A DNA stretch of 23,706 bases from an uncultured bacterium (GCA_900547155.1 URFH01000035.1:1-23706); one strand, 5' to 3'. Shown: positions 7,882 through 15,941, numbered from the stretch's first letter. Translations and numbers: made by a program. Notes: generated by a model from the sequence alone, not told the origin.

Positions 7882-8592
7882 TTAAATTTGAATCTCTACT
7901 TTGTTCTCTCCGACGACCGTTCCGGTGTAGGTTTTGTTCATCCGGCGGTTTTTGACCTGAATCACATCGCCTATCGAGCCCTGATTCAGCGCAATCCCCT
8001 CAACTACGATATTCAGGTTTGATTCTGTTTTAAAATGCACTGCAACTATCGCGTTTTTAAGCACATCCGGACGCGAGGCAGTGAATTTTTTTGAAATAAT
8101 TTCGCCGGGGTAAAAAACCTTTTTTGCGATAAGGCCATTTGAAACATCCTCCTCGGAAAGCGCCGAATTAAGATATTTCAGCACATCGACCTGTTTAAAT
8201 TCAACCGATTTCAGCGTAATTGCGCTGTCACGCTGAATCATTTCCTTTGCAACAGCAGCATTTTTGAACGCTTTTATCTCAGCCTGAACGTAGAGAGTTC
8301 TAACATTCGCGCCGTTTACAAGAATATTGATTTTTTTGTATTCTTTGGGGGCTGTTCCGTTGGAATTTGAGATAACCTCGACCGAAACTTTCCCGTCCGG
8401 AAGAGTCAATTGCGAAACAGGGATATTTCCGATGTTTACTTCTGCATTTTCAAGATTATATTTCTTCAAATCCGTACAAATCTGGTTTTTCACAAGCATT
8501 TTAAAGCTGTCTGCGCTGACAACCTGCGCCTTGCAGGCGTTATGCAGCGAAGCTGTGATGAATATTAATGCTGTGAGAAGTATTTTTTTCAT
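7882..8592 (-). CDS. flgA: FlgA, P-ring assembly chaperone
   Basis: A 236-residue secreted protein with an N-terminal signal peptide (MKKILLTALIFITASLHNAC). Its C-terminal SAF/ChapFlgA region has the motifs ITLKSVEFKQVDVLKYLN, GLIAKKVFYPGEIISKKF and GSIGDVIQVKNRRMNKTYTG. FlgA is the periplasmic chaperone that helps FlgI assemble. Its ATG overlaps the flgG stop by one base (TAATG), with no strong ribosome site of its own, so translation is probably coupled to flgG. Fifteen bases separate it from flgH. The Cys at position 20 is not in a convincing lipobox. Confidence 0.94.
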   Translation of the reverse strand: MKKILLTALIFITASLHNACKAQVVSADSFKMLVKNQICTDLKKYNLENAEVNIGNIPVSQLTLPDGKVSVEVISNSNGTAPKEYKKINILVNGANVRTLYVQAEIKAFKNAAVAKEMIQRDSAITLKSVEFKQVDVLKYLNSALSEEDVSNGLIAKKVFYPGEIISKKFTASRPDVLKNAIVAVHFKTESNLNIVVEGIALNQGSIGDVIQVKNRRMNKTYTGTVVGENKVEIQI

Positions 8593-9380
8593 TATTGTAC
8601 CATTGCGTTAGTTTGCTGGAGTATATCTGACGAAGCCGTGATAATTTTTGAGTTTGCTTCAAAAGCGCGTTCTGCTTTGATAAGGTTTATCAGCTCATCA
8701 ACGAGCTGGACGTTAGAAGCCTCCAAAAATCCCTGCTGAATCGTTCCGTAACCGTCCTGAGCCGGCGTTCCCATTACAGGAGTACCTGATGCCGGCGTTT
8801 CAACATACAAATTGTGCCCGATTGAGGTCAAACCCGACGGATTCTGGAATTTTACGAGCTGGATTTGGCCTACAATGCTCTGATTGTTGTCGTTTCCGAT
8901 TTTTACGGAGACATTTCCGTCCGGAGTGATGTTAATTTCGGTTGCGTTTTGAGGAATTGTTATTTGCGGCTGAATCAAAAAGCCGTCAGAGGTACAAACC
9001 TGCCCGACAGCGTCAATTTTAAACGAGCCGTCGCGCGTATAAGCAAGAGTGCCGTCCGGACGTACAATCTGGATAAAACCTTCGCCCTCAATCGCGATAT
9101 CCATCGACCTGTCAGTTGCTGTAAGCGGGCCGCCCGTAAAAATACGCGTTGTTGCCGCTGTTTTTACACCCAGCCCGACTTCTATGCCGACCGGCTGATA
9201 AACACCCTGATTCAACATCGCACCGGGAGTTCTTTGTGCCTGAGAAAGAAGATCCTGAAACTCTGCTCTGACTTTTTTGTAGCCGGTTGTGTTTACGTTC
9301 GCAATGTTGTTCGCAACAACGTCGAGATTCAGTTGTTGGGCAATCATTCCGGTTGCGGCTGTTGTCAGCGATCTTAACAT
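8592..9380 (-). CDS. flgG: FlgG, distal rod protein
   Basis: The 262-residue length is standard for FlgG. It has the rod-protein N-terminal motif (MLRSLTTAATGMIAQQLNLD, then VVANNIANVNTTGYKK), the central IEGEGFIQIVRPDGTLAYTR and DGSFKIDAVGQ, and the conserved C-terminus (LVDELINLIKAERAFEANSK). It forms the distal rod crossing the periplasm and is exported by the type III apparatus without a signal peptide. A strong GGAGGAG ribosome site precedes the ATG. It lies 69 nt after flgF; that gap holds only a weak CCCT/AGGG hairpin and no convincing terminator. Confidence 0.97.
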   Translation of the reverse strand: MLRSLTTAATGMIAQQLNLDVVANNIANVNTTGYKKVRAEFQDLLSQAQRTPGAMLNQGVYQPVGIEVGLGVKTAATTRIFTGGPLTATDRSMDIAIEGEGFIQIVRPDGTLAYTRDGSFKIDAVGQVCTSDGFLIQPQITIPQNATEINITPDGNVSVKIGNDNNQSIVGQIQLVKFQNPSGLTSIGHNLYVETPASGTPVMGTPAQDGYGTIQQGFLEASNVQLVDELINLIKAERAFEANSKIITASSDILQQTNAMVQ

Positions 9381-9449
9381 TTTATTTTCTCCTCCAAGTA
9401 TAGTTTTTGTTTTGCCCTTTTCAGGGTATTTTATCTATTTTAGCGCTTT

Positions 9450-10271
9450 TTAGGATTTTAATCTTCCTATATTTATAGCAGTTTGCATAAGACTTGATTT
9501 TTCTTTAACAAATTTGCTTAGCGTTTCGTAATTTCTTGTTGTGCTGATTGTATTAATCATTTCATTGACCACATTTGTGTTGGAAAGCTCTACTGCGCCC
9601 TGTTCTACGGTATATTTTTCCGCAACAAGCTCGGGGTTTGTGGTGATATCTTTCGGATAATACCTCGCAGAGCCGAGCGATTTCATATCTTCTTTGTTTG
9701 AAAAATCCCACACCCCGATAGTTTGCAGAACCTGCGTGCCTGCGCCCTCGCCTCTGACTATACACATCTGGCCGTTTCCGTTTATCGTGATTTCTTTCGG
9801 GGTCGTAATGCCCAGAGCCCTTATATTAAGCTGAATCGGGCGGTTTTCCCTGTCCATAACGAGATTTCCGTCGTTGTCGGTCAAAAGATTTTGCGAATTT
9901 ATGACAAAATTTCCGTTTCTTGTGTAAGCAACGCTTCCATCGGGCCCTTGAACCTTGAAAAATCCATCCCCCTGAATAGCAACATCAAGCGGCCTGTCCG
10001 TTCTGGAAAGCGTGCCTTGCAGGAATTCATGGACGAGTTTGTGCGACTGGGAGCCCATGCTGAGCATTCCTACGTCATGATGGTTTCTGTATTTGTAATC
10101 AGCGCGGTTCTGAGGCTCAGAAACAATGGAATTATAGACATTTTTAAAAATCAAAGCCTCTTTTTTGTAGCCGGCAGTGTTTACGTTCGCAAGGTTGTGT
10201 GCGATTGCGTCCTGATTCTCGATTAAGCCCAGCATACCGTTCGCTGCGATTTGAAGTCCTCTTGAAATCAT
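9450..10271 (-). CDS. flgF: FlgF-type proximal rod protein
   Basis: A 273-residue paralogue of the following flgG with the same family signatures: MISRGLQIAANGMLGLIENQ and IAHNLANVNTAGYKKE at the N-terminus, AIQGDGFFKVQGPDGSVAYT with RNGNFVINSQN in the middle, and a C-terminal NVVNEMINTISTTRNYETL. FlgF rather than FlgG is chosen because it precedes the clear flgG and diverges from the FlgG C-terminal consensus; rod paralogues are hard to separate by eye. Its ATG overlaps the transglycosylase stop (TAATG), implying translational coupling. It has no signal peptide, as expected for a type III export substrate. Confidence 0.85.
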   Translation of the reverse strand: MISRGLQIAANGMLGLIENQDAIAHNLANVNTAGYKKEALIFKNVYNSIVSEPQNRADYKYRNHHDVGMLSMGSQSHKLVHEFLQGTLSRTDRPLDVAIQGDGFFKVQGPDGSVAYTRNGNFVINSQNLLTDNDGNLVMDRENRPIQLNIRALGITTPKEITINGNGQMCIVRGEGAGTQVLQTIGVWDFSNKEDMKSLGSARYYPKDITTNPELVAEKYTVEQGAVELSNTNVVNEMINTISTTRNYETLSKFVKEKSSLMQTAINIGRLKS

Positions 10272-10879
10272 TATTCAGCACCCCCTTTGTAAGCATTGTA
10301 GTGCGCAAGCACGCTCCTTACGTAGTTTTGTGTTTCATTGTAGGGCGGAATACCGCCGTAGCGCTGAACTGCGCCGGGGCCGGCATTATATGCGGCGAGA
10401 GCGAGCTCTTTATTGCCGTCAAACCGGTCAAGAAGCCCTTTTAAGTACTTTGTGCCGCCCATAATGTTCTGTTCCGGGTCGAACGCGTCACGAACGCCCA
10501 TTGAGCTGGCTGTTGCCGGCATAAGCTGCATAAGCCCCATTGCGCCGCAATGAGAAGTCGCTTCCGGCTGAAAACCTGATTCCTGTTTAATTACAGCTTT
10601 TATAAATGCCGAATCCATGTTATTTTTTGCGGCGTAAGTGTCAATCAGCGAGTCAATTTCCGCATTTTGTGAGGTTTTCGGGGTATTGTTATAGCTTGAT
10701 GAAAATATTTTTTCGGTGAGAGGGTTGTTGTAGTTCGGAGTTTCGGTTTTTGCTGCTGTGTCGAGGATTTTTTGGAAATCATTATCAGTTTTGGGCATAG
10801 CAGTATTGGACAGAGCGCTGAACGTCTGTTCTATCTGCTGAATCCTTCTGAGAGTAATATCCAAGCCTGATATTTCCAT
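10271..10879 (-). CDS. Flagellar-operon lytic transglycosylase (SLT domain)
   Basis: At 202 residues, the C-terminal half (about 78-195) is a soluble-lytic-transglycosylase domain: catalytic Glu100 in AFIKAVIKQESGF, then GAMGLMQLMPATASSMGV, the NIMGGTKYLKGLLDRF helix and the AYNAGPGAVQRYGG motif. It cleaves peptidoglycan, probably to let the rod through the wall, replacing the hydrolase half missing from FlgJ here. The N-terminal ~77 residues are polar and low in complexity with no signal peptide, so export through the flagellar type III gate, as for FlgJ, is a reasonable inference. It is the first clear gene of the flagellar operon, with GAGGAT upstream of its ATG and a one-base stop/start overlap with flgF. 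Confidence 0.92.
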   Translation of the reverse strand: MEISGLDITLRRIQQIEQTFSALSNTAMPKTDNDFQKILDTAAKTETPNYNNPLTEKIFSSSYNNTPKTSQNAEIDSLIDTYAAKNNMDSAFIKAVIKQESGFQPEATSHCGAMGLMQLMPATASSMGVRDAFDPEQNIMGGTKYLKGLLDRFDGNKELALAAYNAGPGAVQRYGGIPPYNETQNYVRSVLAHYNAYKGGAE

Positions 10880-10925
10880 TTTTTTGTTATCCTCACCAAG
10901 TTCTTCGGGAATATAATTTCCCTCA

Positions 10926-11021
10926 TTAGTAATTTACTACGTATGGAGGATTTTTCTCATCCATCAGGGGATTGAAATATACAAAATGCGCATTGACCAT
11001 GTGGTCAATATTAAATCCCAT
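10926..11021 (-). CDS. Possible 31-residue leader ORF
   Basis: An ATG at 11021 opens 31 codons, beginning MGFNIDHMVNAHF and ending KNPPYVVNY, stopped by TAA. A purine-rich GGGGAGGGAG lies upstream, although it is part of a hairpin repeat. The product is unrecognised, ordinary in composition and without a signal peptide. It may be a small protein, a leader peptide for the flagellar operon, the remnant tail of a lost gene, or chance. Confidence 0.25.
   Translation of the reverse strand: MGFNIDHMVNAHFVYFNPLMDEKNPPYVVNY
10992..11009. repeat. 18-bp palindrome in flagellar leader
   Basis: ATTGACCA-TG-TGGTCAAT has two perfect 8-base arms around a 2-base centre. Its size and symmetry suit a dimeric regulator's operator, though it lies inside the possible 31-codon ORF. 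There is no T run, so it is not a terminator. Confidence 0.45.
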
Positions 11022-11025
11022 TAAT

Positions 11026-11106
11026 TATTCTCCCTCCCCAACTCGGGGAGGGCTGGGGTGGGGGACAACCCGGAGGGGCAATCAGGAGAGAACCGGGGTG
11101 AGGGGC
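11026..11106. repeat. GC-rich REP-like intergenic element
   Basis: A block far richer in G+C than its surroundings, with a perfect 8-bp hairpin (CCCTCCCC at 11032-11039 and GGGGAGGG at 11045-11052, 5-nt loop), followed by CTGGGGTGGGG and further GGGG runs. Translated on the plus strand it reads PSPTRGGLGWG, a phrase I recognise from dispersed palindromic repeats mis-annotated as proteins in many genomes. Its family cannot be named without genome-wide comparison. Confidence 0.6.
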
Positions 11107-11107
11107 C

Positions 11108-11138
11108 AAAAAAGATTCTCCGATGTCAAATACCGGAG
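11108..11138 (-). terminator. Probable terminator after the HD-domain gene
   Basis: On the minus strand a 7-bp stem (11132-11138 with 11118-11124, one wobble) and 7-nt loop is followed by AATCTTTTTT. It lies 43 nt past the HD-gene stop and would end the MCP-cheA-HD transcript. The stem is modest, so read-through into the flagellar genes is possible. Confidence 0.55.
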
Positions 11139-11181
11139 GAACCACAACGAAAAAGACAAACCCGTACATCCCCGTCCGCAG

Positions 11182-11751
11182 CTAAAGCTTTTTACAACTC
11201 AAATTCACCGTTTTTTTATAAATAAACTCCATCAAATCCTTTTTCTCCATCGCCATAGCAAGCTTTGGCAGAAATCCGACCGTTCTGAGCGAAAGATTTA
11301 TGGAAAAATCGTCAACATCCGCCTCAATCCCCGTAATAAGGTTCTTTGCGGGCTTATCCAGCCCGTCAGCAAGCCGCAAAAGCCCGCAAAGTTTGAGGAT
11401 TACGTTTTTTTGCTCCTGATTGAGAGCGCAAAAGCGCATGTGTTTTGTTTCATCAGGGAAAGCCGAACGATGATACCGCGCAAGATGTGCAATTATTTCA
11501 CGTTCACGGTCATCAAATTCCTCAAAATCCATCTCCAGAATCATCCCGAGCGAGTGTTTGTGATGGGATTTTCTGTCGATATGGTACCCGATATCGTGCA
11601 AAAGAGCTGCAGCGCCCAGATAGGACTTTTCTTTTTCGCCAAAATCAAAAAGTTTTCCGTTCAGCGCGTCGAAAAGCATCAGTGCATAAACTTTTACCTG
11701 ATTTGAGTGCGCGGTTCTTATGTTGTACTTTTTTACGATATCTTCAATCAT
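11182..11751 (-). CDS. Stand-alone HD-domain protein resembling the Ppx/GppA C-terminal domain
   Basis: At 189 residues it has HD-superfamily metal-site motifs in order: HSNQVK (about residue 15), ALLHDIGYHID (about 50), HHKHS (about 63) and LRLADGLDKP (about 128), with IIAHLARYHRSAFPDE between. The wording LLHDIGY...HHKHS...ARYHR...LRLADGLD is close to the C-terminal HD domain of exopolyphosphatase/pppGpp phosphatase (Ppx/GppA), but the ASKHA phosphatase half is absent. A phosphohydrolase or nucleotide-binding role is plausible and its substrate unknown. The ATG overlaps the end of cheA by 8 nt (ATGATTGA), so the two are translationally coupled. A terminator candidate follows. Confidence 0.8.
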   Translation of the reverse strand: MIEDIVKKYNIRTAHSNQVKVYALMLFDALNGKLFDFGEKEKSYLGAAALLHDIGYHIDRKSHHKHSLGMILEMDFEEFDDREREIIAHLARYHRSAFPDETKHMRFCALNQEQKNVILKLCGLLRLADGLDKPAKNLITGIEADVDDFSINLSLRTVGFLPKLAMAMEKKDLMEFIYKKTVNLSCKKL

Positions 11752-14700
11752 TTTTCTTCAAAAGCTGTTTAATTTTTTCAAGCAGATATTCCTGATTAAA
11801 ATCAGACTTGCTGATGAACCCGTCAGCCTGACATTCTTTGATTTTGGGGTCATTCTGGGTGCGGGAGGAGATTATTATTATCGGAATTTTTCTGTAAAGC
11901 TCATCCGCTTTCAGTTGTTCAACAAAAACCAGCCCGTCCATCTCAGGCATTTCCAAATCGGATAAAATCAGGTCAAATTTACTTTTTGCAAGCTCCTCAA
12001 AAGCTTCTTTCGGATTGTTGACCATTTTGAAATTGTAACCGCAATGGAAAAGGATATTTTTTAGCAAAGAGCGTGTTGTGATTGAATCATCTACAATCAG
12101 CACTGTATAATCGCGGTTGGATTTCGGCTGGATTTTGTATCTGCTTTCAATAAGCCCTTTTTCGGTACCAGCATAAGAATTTTTATAAAGGTCTATAAGG
12201 TTTAAAATCAAGCAAACCTCGCCCGTGACAAGGGTCGTAATCCCCATGATATTTTTGAGCTTGACAATCGGCGGCGAAAGTTTTTTCTGAAGAATTTCTT
12301 CATCGCCAAGGATTTTGTCAACAATAATGCCCATCATCGCATTTTCAATTTCAACAACAACAAGGGTTTTTCTGGTATTTTCAAGGCTTTCCGGAGCCGG
12401 CGGCAAGCTCAAAAGCTCGGACAGTTCAAACACCTGAATGGATTTTCCGTCAATAAGCACGGTTTTGTTTTCATTTCTTGTATAAATCTCCCCGCTTTCG
12501 ACCCACATAACGGTTTTTACGGCAGTCATGGGCATTGCAAAAAGCTGATTTGCGGATTTTACAATAAATGCCTTCATTGTTGACATTGAAATAGGGAGCT
12601 CAATGCTGATTTTCGTGCCATGCCCGACAACAGAAAAAACTTTTACACGCCCGTTGAGCTGGGAGATTTTTGTCTGCACAATATCCAACCCCAGTCCGCG
12701 GCCGGAAATCTCCGTAACGACTTTGCCCGTCGAAAACCCTGACCAGAAAATAATATTCATCACCTGCTCGTTAGTGAGAAATTCAAGCTCTTTTTCTGTT
12801 ATAAGTTTCTTTTCCAGGGCGCGTTTTTTAATCAATTCAAGGTCAATCCCGCGTCCGTCGTCATTTACTTCAATTACAATTTTATTTTCAAGGCTTTTTG
12901 CATGAAGATGAATTTGACCCGTCGGGGATTTTCCCGCAGCGACCCTTTCTTCGGGCGTTTCGATTCCATGGTCGATGGAATTTCTTATAATGTGCATTAG
13001 CGGGGTTTTTATTTCTTCAATAACCTTTTTGTCAGCGCTGGTTTCGCTTCCGGAGATGAGCAGCTCAATTTTTTTGCCCGTATCTTTGGAAATATCGCGA
13101 ATCATCCTCGGAAACATGTGGAAAATCGTTGCAAGCGGCAAAACCCGGATATTTTTAACCATGCTCTCCAGCTGTGTGACGATAATATTGAACTTTGTAT
13201 CATCCTCATCGATTGATTTTTGCAGGCTTAAAATGCGATTGTTAAGTTTCATGATTTTAAAGGCATTTTCCTGAAAAATCGAATAAATCTGCTTGCTAAA
13301 AACGGAAACGCTCCCAAAATCCCCCGCAGCAATCGACGCCATCAGCTTTTTGTCATAATATTTGATAAAACTCTGGGATTTGTGGTTAAAATTTTTCCAT
13401 TCGTTGAGTTCTTCAAGAATTTCTTCCAGCTCGTTGATATTTTTCTGGTGTTTTATCCTCGTGATGATGAGCTCGCCCATCTGGTTCACGAGCTGGTCGA
13501 GTTTTTTCGTGTCAACGCGGAGGGTTTTTATAGAAGTCGATTCAAACGAATTGAAAAAGTCCTGAGCCTTTTTCACGGTCAGCCCTGATTCGTCAATGCC
13601 CGAGGCAATGTTAGAAAGCGGGTTTTTCGCCATATTCAGGGCAATCATCTGCCGCACAATGTCCAATCGCTGCAAAATCAGCGACAAATCTTCTTCTTCG
13701 CCCTTTTCATTGTTCAAAATCCGCTCGAGAGAGTTTGTGCTCTGCTTCAAAATTTGCACAACCTCCCTCTCAGGCAGCGTATTCGCCTTTTTGACGGTGT
13801 TGAGGACTTCAATCAGCTTATTTGCGATATGTTCGACACTGCTTTTTTCGCTTTTTGAAATAATATGGTTCAAAACCTTATTTATTTCAGGAATTTCCGA
13901 CAGGTCAACCCCGAGTTTTTCGAGTTTTTCTTTAACAAACTGAACTTTTTTGATAAGTTTTTGTTCATTGTTTTCTTCCGGTTCTTCTTGAGCTGGCAGC
14001 GCAATGTTTATGGGAGAATTTTCGTCCGGATGGAGCTTTGATTCTATCAAAGAACGAAAATCCACAGTTTTTTCCCCGAGCTTCTGATAAATCCTGTTCA
14101 AATCCTCAGACGCGCCAAAAAGCTCCGAATTCAGCTCCTGAATTTCGGATTCGGTCATTACATTTGAATTTTCTATCACAAAAGAAATTTTGCTGTTTAT
14201 ACTGGAAATCTGCTCATCAACAGACGCAAATCCGGATTCTTTCAGGAGTTTTTCGAGCTCTTTTGTTGTATCAAAAAGAGTTTCGAGGTATTTTGTGCTG
14301 TTTTCGGGGCTGAATTTCGCTCCGACCAGCAGAGCCTCGCTAAAAAGCCCGTTTATTGCAAGTACAGCACGCGGCGACATTTCTTTGAGGTCATTTTCAG
14401 GCGCCGGCAATGGTTCTGCGGATTGGGGTTCTTGCCCTTTCATCCGCTTATCAATAAGAACATCAATATTTTCAATATATTTTTGGATATCGTCCGTGTA
14501 ATACTCTTTTTTGATTTTTACGGAGTTTTCAATAAGAAAAGAGAGCAAATCCGTTGCTTTGTAAAGCACATCGGTAATTTCACGGTCAATATGGAGCTTG
14601 TTTTCTTTTGCAAGCCCCAGAACGTCCTCAATTTTGTGAGCAAGGCGCTGAATATTGTTAAAACCAATCATCCTTGCCGCGCCCTTGAGCGAATGTGCGT

Positions 14701-14845
14701 CACGGAACATAAAAACGAGTTTTTCTTTGTCGTTGGGGGTATTTTCGAGCTGGAGAAGGTTGTTGTTGAGCTTCTGGATAATTTCTTCCGTTTCTTCTCT
14801 AAAAATATTCAGAATTTCATCAGTTTCTTCGGGCAGAAAATCCAT
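11744..14845 (-). CDS. cheA: Hybrid chemotaxis histidine kinase CheA with C-terminal receiver domain
   Basis: A 1033-residue hybrid kinase. Domains in order: an Hpt domain (about 1-110) with phospho-accepting His51 in FRDAHSLKGAARMIG; a long charged helical linker (about 115-430) with no clear CheY-binding P2; a dimerisation region (about 440-590); the HATPase domain with N box IIRNSIDHGIETPEE, DDGRGID and GRGLGLDIV; a CheW-like domain beginning about residue 770 (STMKAFIVKSANQLFAMPMT); and a receiver domain (about 915-1030) with LIVDDS and phospho-acceptor Asp963 in ILSDLEMPEMDG. It takes receptor signals through CheW and phosphorylates response regulators. The fused receiver may act as a phosphate sink or as output. 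GAGG lies 9 nt before the ATG. It lies 19 nt after the MCP gene. Hybrid CheAs of this layout are common in cyanobacteria. Confidence 0.95.
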   Translation of the reverse strand: MDFLPEETDEILNIFREETEEIIQKLNNNLLQLENTPNDKEKLVFMFRDAHSLKGAARMIGFNNIQRLAHKIEDVLGLAKENKLHIDREITDVLYKATDLLSFLIENSVKIKKEYYTDDIQKYIENIDVLIDKRMKGQEPQSAEPLPAPENDLKEMSPRAVLAINGLFSEALLVGAKFSPENSTKYLETLFDTTKELEKLLKESGFASVDEQISSINSKISFVIENSNVMTESEIQELNSELFGASEDLNRIYQKLGEKTVDFRSLIESKLHPDENSPINIALPAQEEPEENNEQKLIKKVQFVKEKLEKLGVDLSEIPEINKVLNHIISKSEKSSVEHIANKLIEVLNTVKKANTLPEREVVQILKQSTNSLERILNNEKGEEEDLSLILQRLDIVRQMIALNMAKNPLSNIASGIDESGLTVKKAQDFFNSFESTSIKTLRVDTKKLDQLVNQMGELIITRIKHQKNINELEEILEELNEWKNFNHKSQSFIKYYDKKLMASIAAGDFGSVSVFSKQIYSIFQENAFKIMKLNNRILSLQKSIDEDDTKFNIIVTQLESMVKNIRVLPLATIFHMFPRMIRDISKDTGKKIELLISGSETSADKKVIEEIKTPLMHIIRNSIDHGIETPEERVAAGKSPTGQIHLHAKSLENKIVIEVNDDGRGIDLELIKKRALEKKLITEKELEFLTNEQVMNIIFWSGFSTGKVVTEISGRGLGLDIVQTKISQLNGRVKVFSVVGHGTKISIELPISMSTMKAFIVKSANQLFAMPMTAVKTVMWVESGEIYTRNENKTVLIDGKSIQVFELSELLSLPPAPESLENTRKTLVVVEIENAMMGIIVDKILGDEEILQKKLSPPIVKLKNIMGITTLVTGEVCLILNLIDLYKNSYAGTEKGLIESRYKIQPKSNRDYTVLIVDDSITTRSLLKNILFHCGYNFKMVNNPKEAFEELAKSKFDLILSDLEMPEMDGLVFVEQLKADELYRKIPIIIISSRTQNDPKIKECQADGFISKSDFNQEYLLEKIKQLLKKND

Positions 14846-14864
14846 CCGTGCGCCTCATTTTCGT

Positions 14865-15899
14865 CTATTGTTCATTCTGTTTGGTCAAGCTTTCGGACAA
14901 ATCTCGAAGCATATTAATATTCGTTATATTTGTTTCAATTGTTTTTAAAGACATTTGAATTTTCTGGTTCAAATCATTAATTGTATGAATAGCCGTATCA
15001 GAAAGTTTCAGCTGGCTATCCGAGCTTCCGGCAACGTTTTCAGCCATTTTTTTGAGGTTGTCAACAGCTTTGTTCAGAACAATGTAGTTGTTTTCGATTT
15101 CTGTTGCGAGTTTTACGCCGGATTCGATTTCCTTTGTGCCCTCTTCGGTTGCCATAACCGTTGAATTTGTTGTGTGCTGAATATCGTTGATGAGAGAAAC
15201 GATTTTTGTTGTTGCCTGTTTTGACTCGTCAGCGAGTTTTCGGATTTCTCCGGCAACAACGGCAAATCCCTTTCCATGCTCGCCCGCTCTTGCCGCTTCA
15301 ACAGCCGCATTCAACGCAAGCATGTTCGTCTGCTCCGCAATATCCTCAACCAGCCCGATTATTGAGCCGATTTGCTGGATATATTCGCTCAATTCAAGAA
15401 TCAGCTCGGCAATTATCTGGATTCTCTGTTTCAGGACAACCATTTTCTCGATATTTGCCTTTACAGCGACCTTTTCGGAATCAGCGCTCTCAAGCTCTGC
15501 ACAAACCACCTCCAGCGCACTGCGTGCGCCGATTTTCATTTCATTCGAGGTGTTTTTGAGCTCTTCTATCATTTGTATTGTATTTTGTGCAAGAGATTTG
15601 TAATCTTCTGTGATATTTCTTTGTTCTGTAGCGAGGGTCAGGATTCTTTCAGCAGAAGTTTTCGTTTTTCCCGCCTTTTCCGTAACAACTTTTCTCAACT
15701 CACCGATTAGCCACTGACGCGTAAAAACATACTGAACAATATAAAACATAAAGAAAAAGAACAAAGCCGCAAGATGATTAAGGTTCATAGCGCTTTTATG
15801 CACAAAAGCCACAACCATAACAAGGAAAGAAAAAAGCAGAACCATATCCAGCGCAAACTTTATATTCGATTTTTTTATAAAACTTAATTCGTTGCTCAT
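14865..15899 (-). CDS. Minimal membrane methyl-accepting chemotaxis protein
   Basis: Two closely spaced hydrophobic helices (about 13-34 and 41-60) join through only a few residues and lead straight into a cytoplasmic coiled coil with the MCP hairpin tip ([20 protein letters not shown], then [20 protein letters not shown]). There is no periplasmic ligand domain and no recognisable HAMP, so it probably senses a membrane, energetic or cytoplasmic cue, or works with a partner. No C-terminal CheR-tethering pentapeptide is seen. The ATG at 15899 is chosen over one at 15917 because AGGGGAG lies 6 nt before it; the product is then 344 residues. It heads the operon with cheA and is divergent from the tandem CheW gene. 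Confidence 0.93.
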   Translation of the reverse strand: MSNELSFIKKSNIKFALDMVLLFSFLVMVVAFVHKSAMNLNHLAALFFFFMFYIVQYVFTRQWLIGELRKVVTEKAGKTKTSAERILTLATEQRNITEDYKSLAQNTIQMIEELKNTSNEMKIGARSALEVVCAELESADSEKVAVKANIEKMVVLKQRIQIIAELILELSEYIQQIGSIIGLVEDIAEQTNMLALNAAVEAARAGEHGKGFAVVAGEIRKLADESKQATTKIVSLINDIQHTTNSTVMATEEGTKEIESGVKLATEIENNYIVLNKAVDNLKKMAENVAGSSDSQLKLSDTAIHTINDLNQKIQMSLKTIETNITNINMLRDLSESLTKQNEQ

Positions 15900-15934
15900 T
15901 AAAAACTCCCCTGTCATTTTCAGCCAAATTGCAA

Positions 15935-15940
15935 TATAAT
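15935..15940 (+). promoter_or_regulatory. Possible -10 element for the tandem CheW gene
   Basis: A perfect TATAAT lies 43 nt before the plus-strand ATG at 15984. No good -35 is seen at 16-18 bp. It interleaves with the divergent promoter, so the two transcripts may compete. Confidence 0.3.
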
Positions 15941-15941
15941 A

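Larger units (their letters stand above)
10880..11181. other. Leader and intergenic region between chemotaxis and flagellar operons
   Basis: These 302 bases hold no ordinary gene. Reading on the minus strand they contain a terminator for the genes upstream (11108-11138), a GC-rich hairpin element (about 11026-11106), an 18-bp palindrome (10992-11009) and a possible 31-codon ORF (10926-11021) ending 46 nt before the transglycosylase. I found no convincing sigma-70 or sigma-28 promoter, so where the flagellar operon transcript begins is open. Confidence 0.6.

Noticed and set aside
8865..9377. A 170-codon plus-strand open frame
   Set aside because: It lies wholly antisense to flgG, whose protein motifs are unmistakable.
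9723..10226. A 167-codon plus-strand open frame
   Set aside because: It lies antisense to flgF and shows no protein-like motifs.
10972..11706. A 244-codon plus-strand open frame beginning MKYTKCALTMWS
   Set aside because: It runs antisense through the HD-domain gene and through the GC-rich repeat (PSPTRGGLGWG), with no ribosome site; composition is that of a shadow frame.
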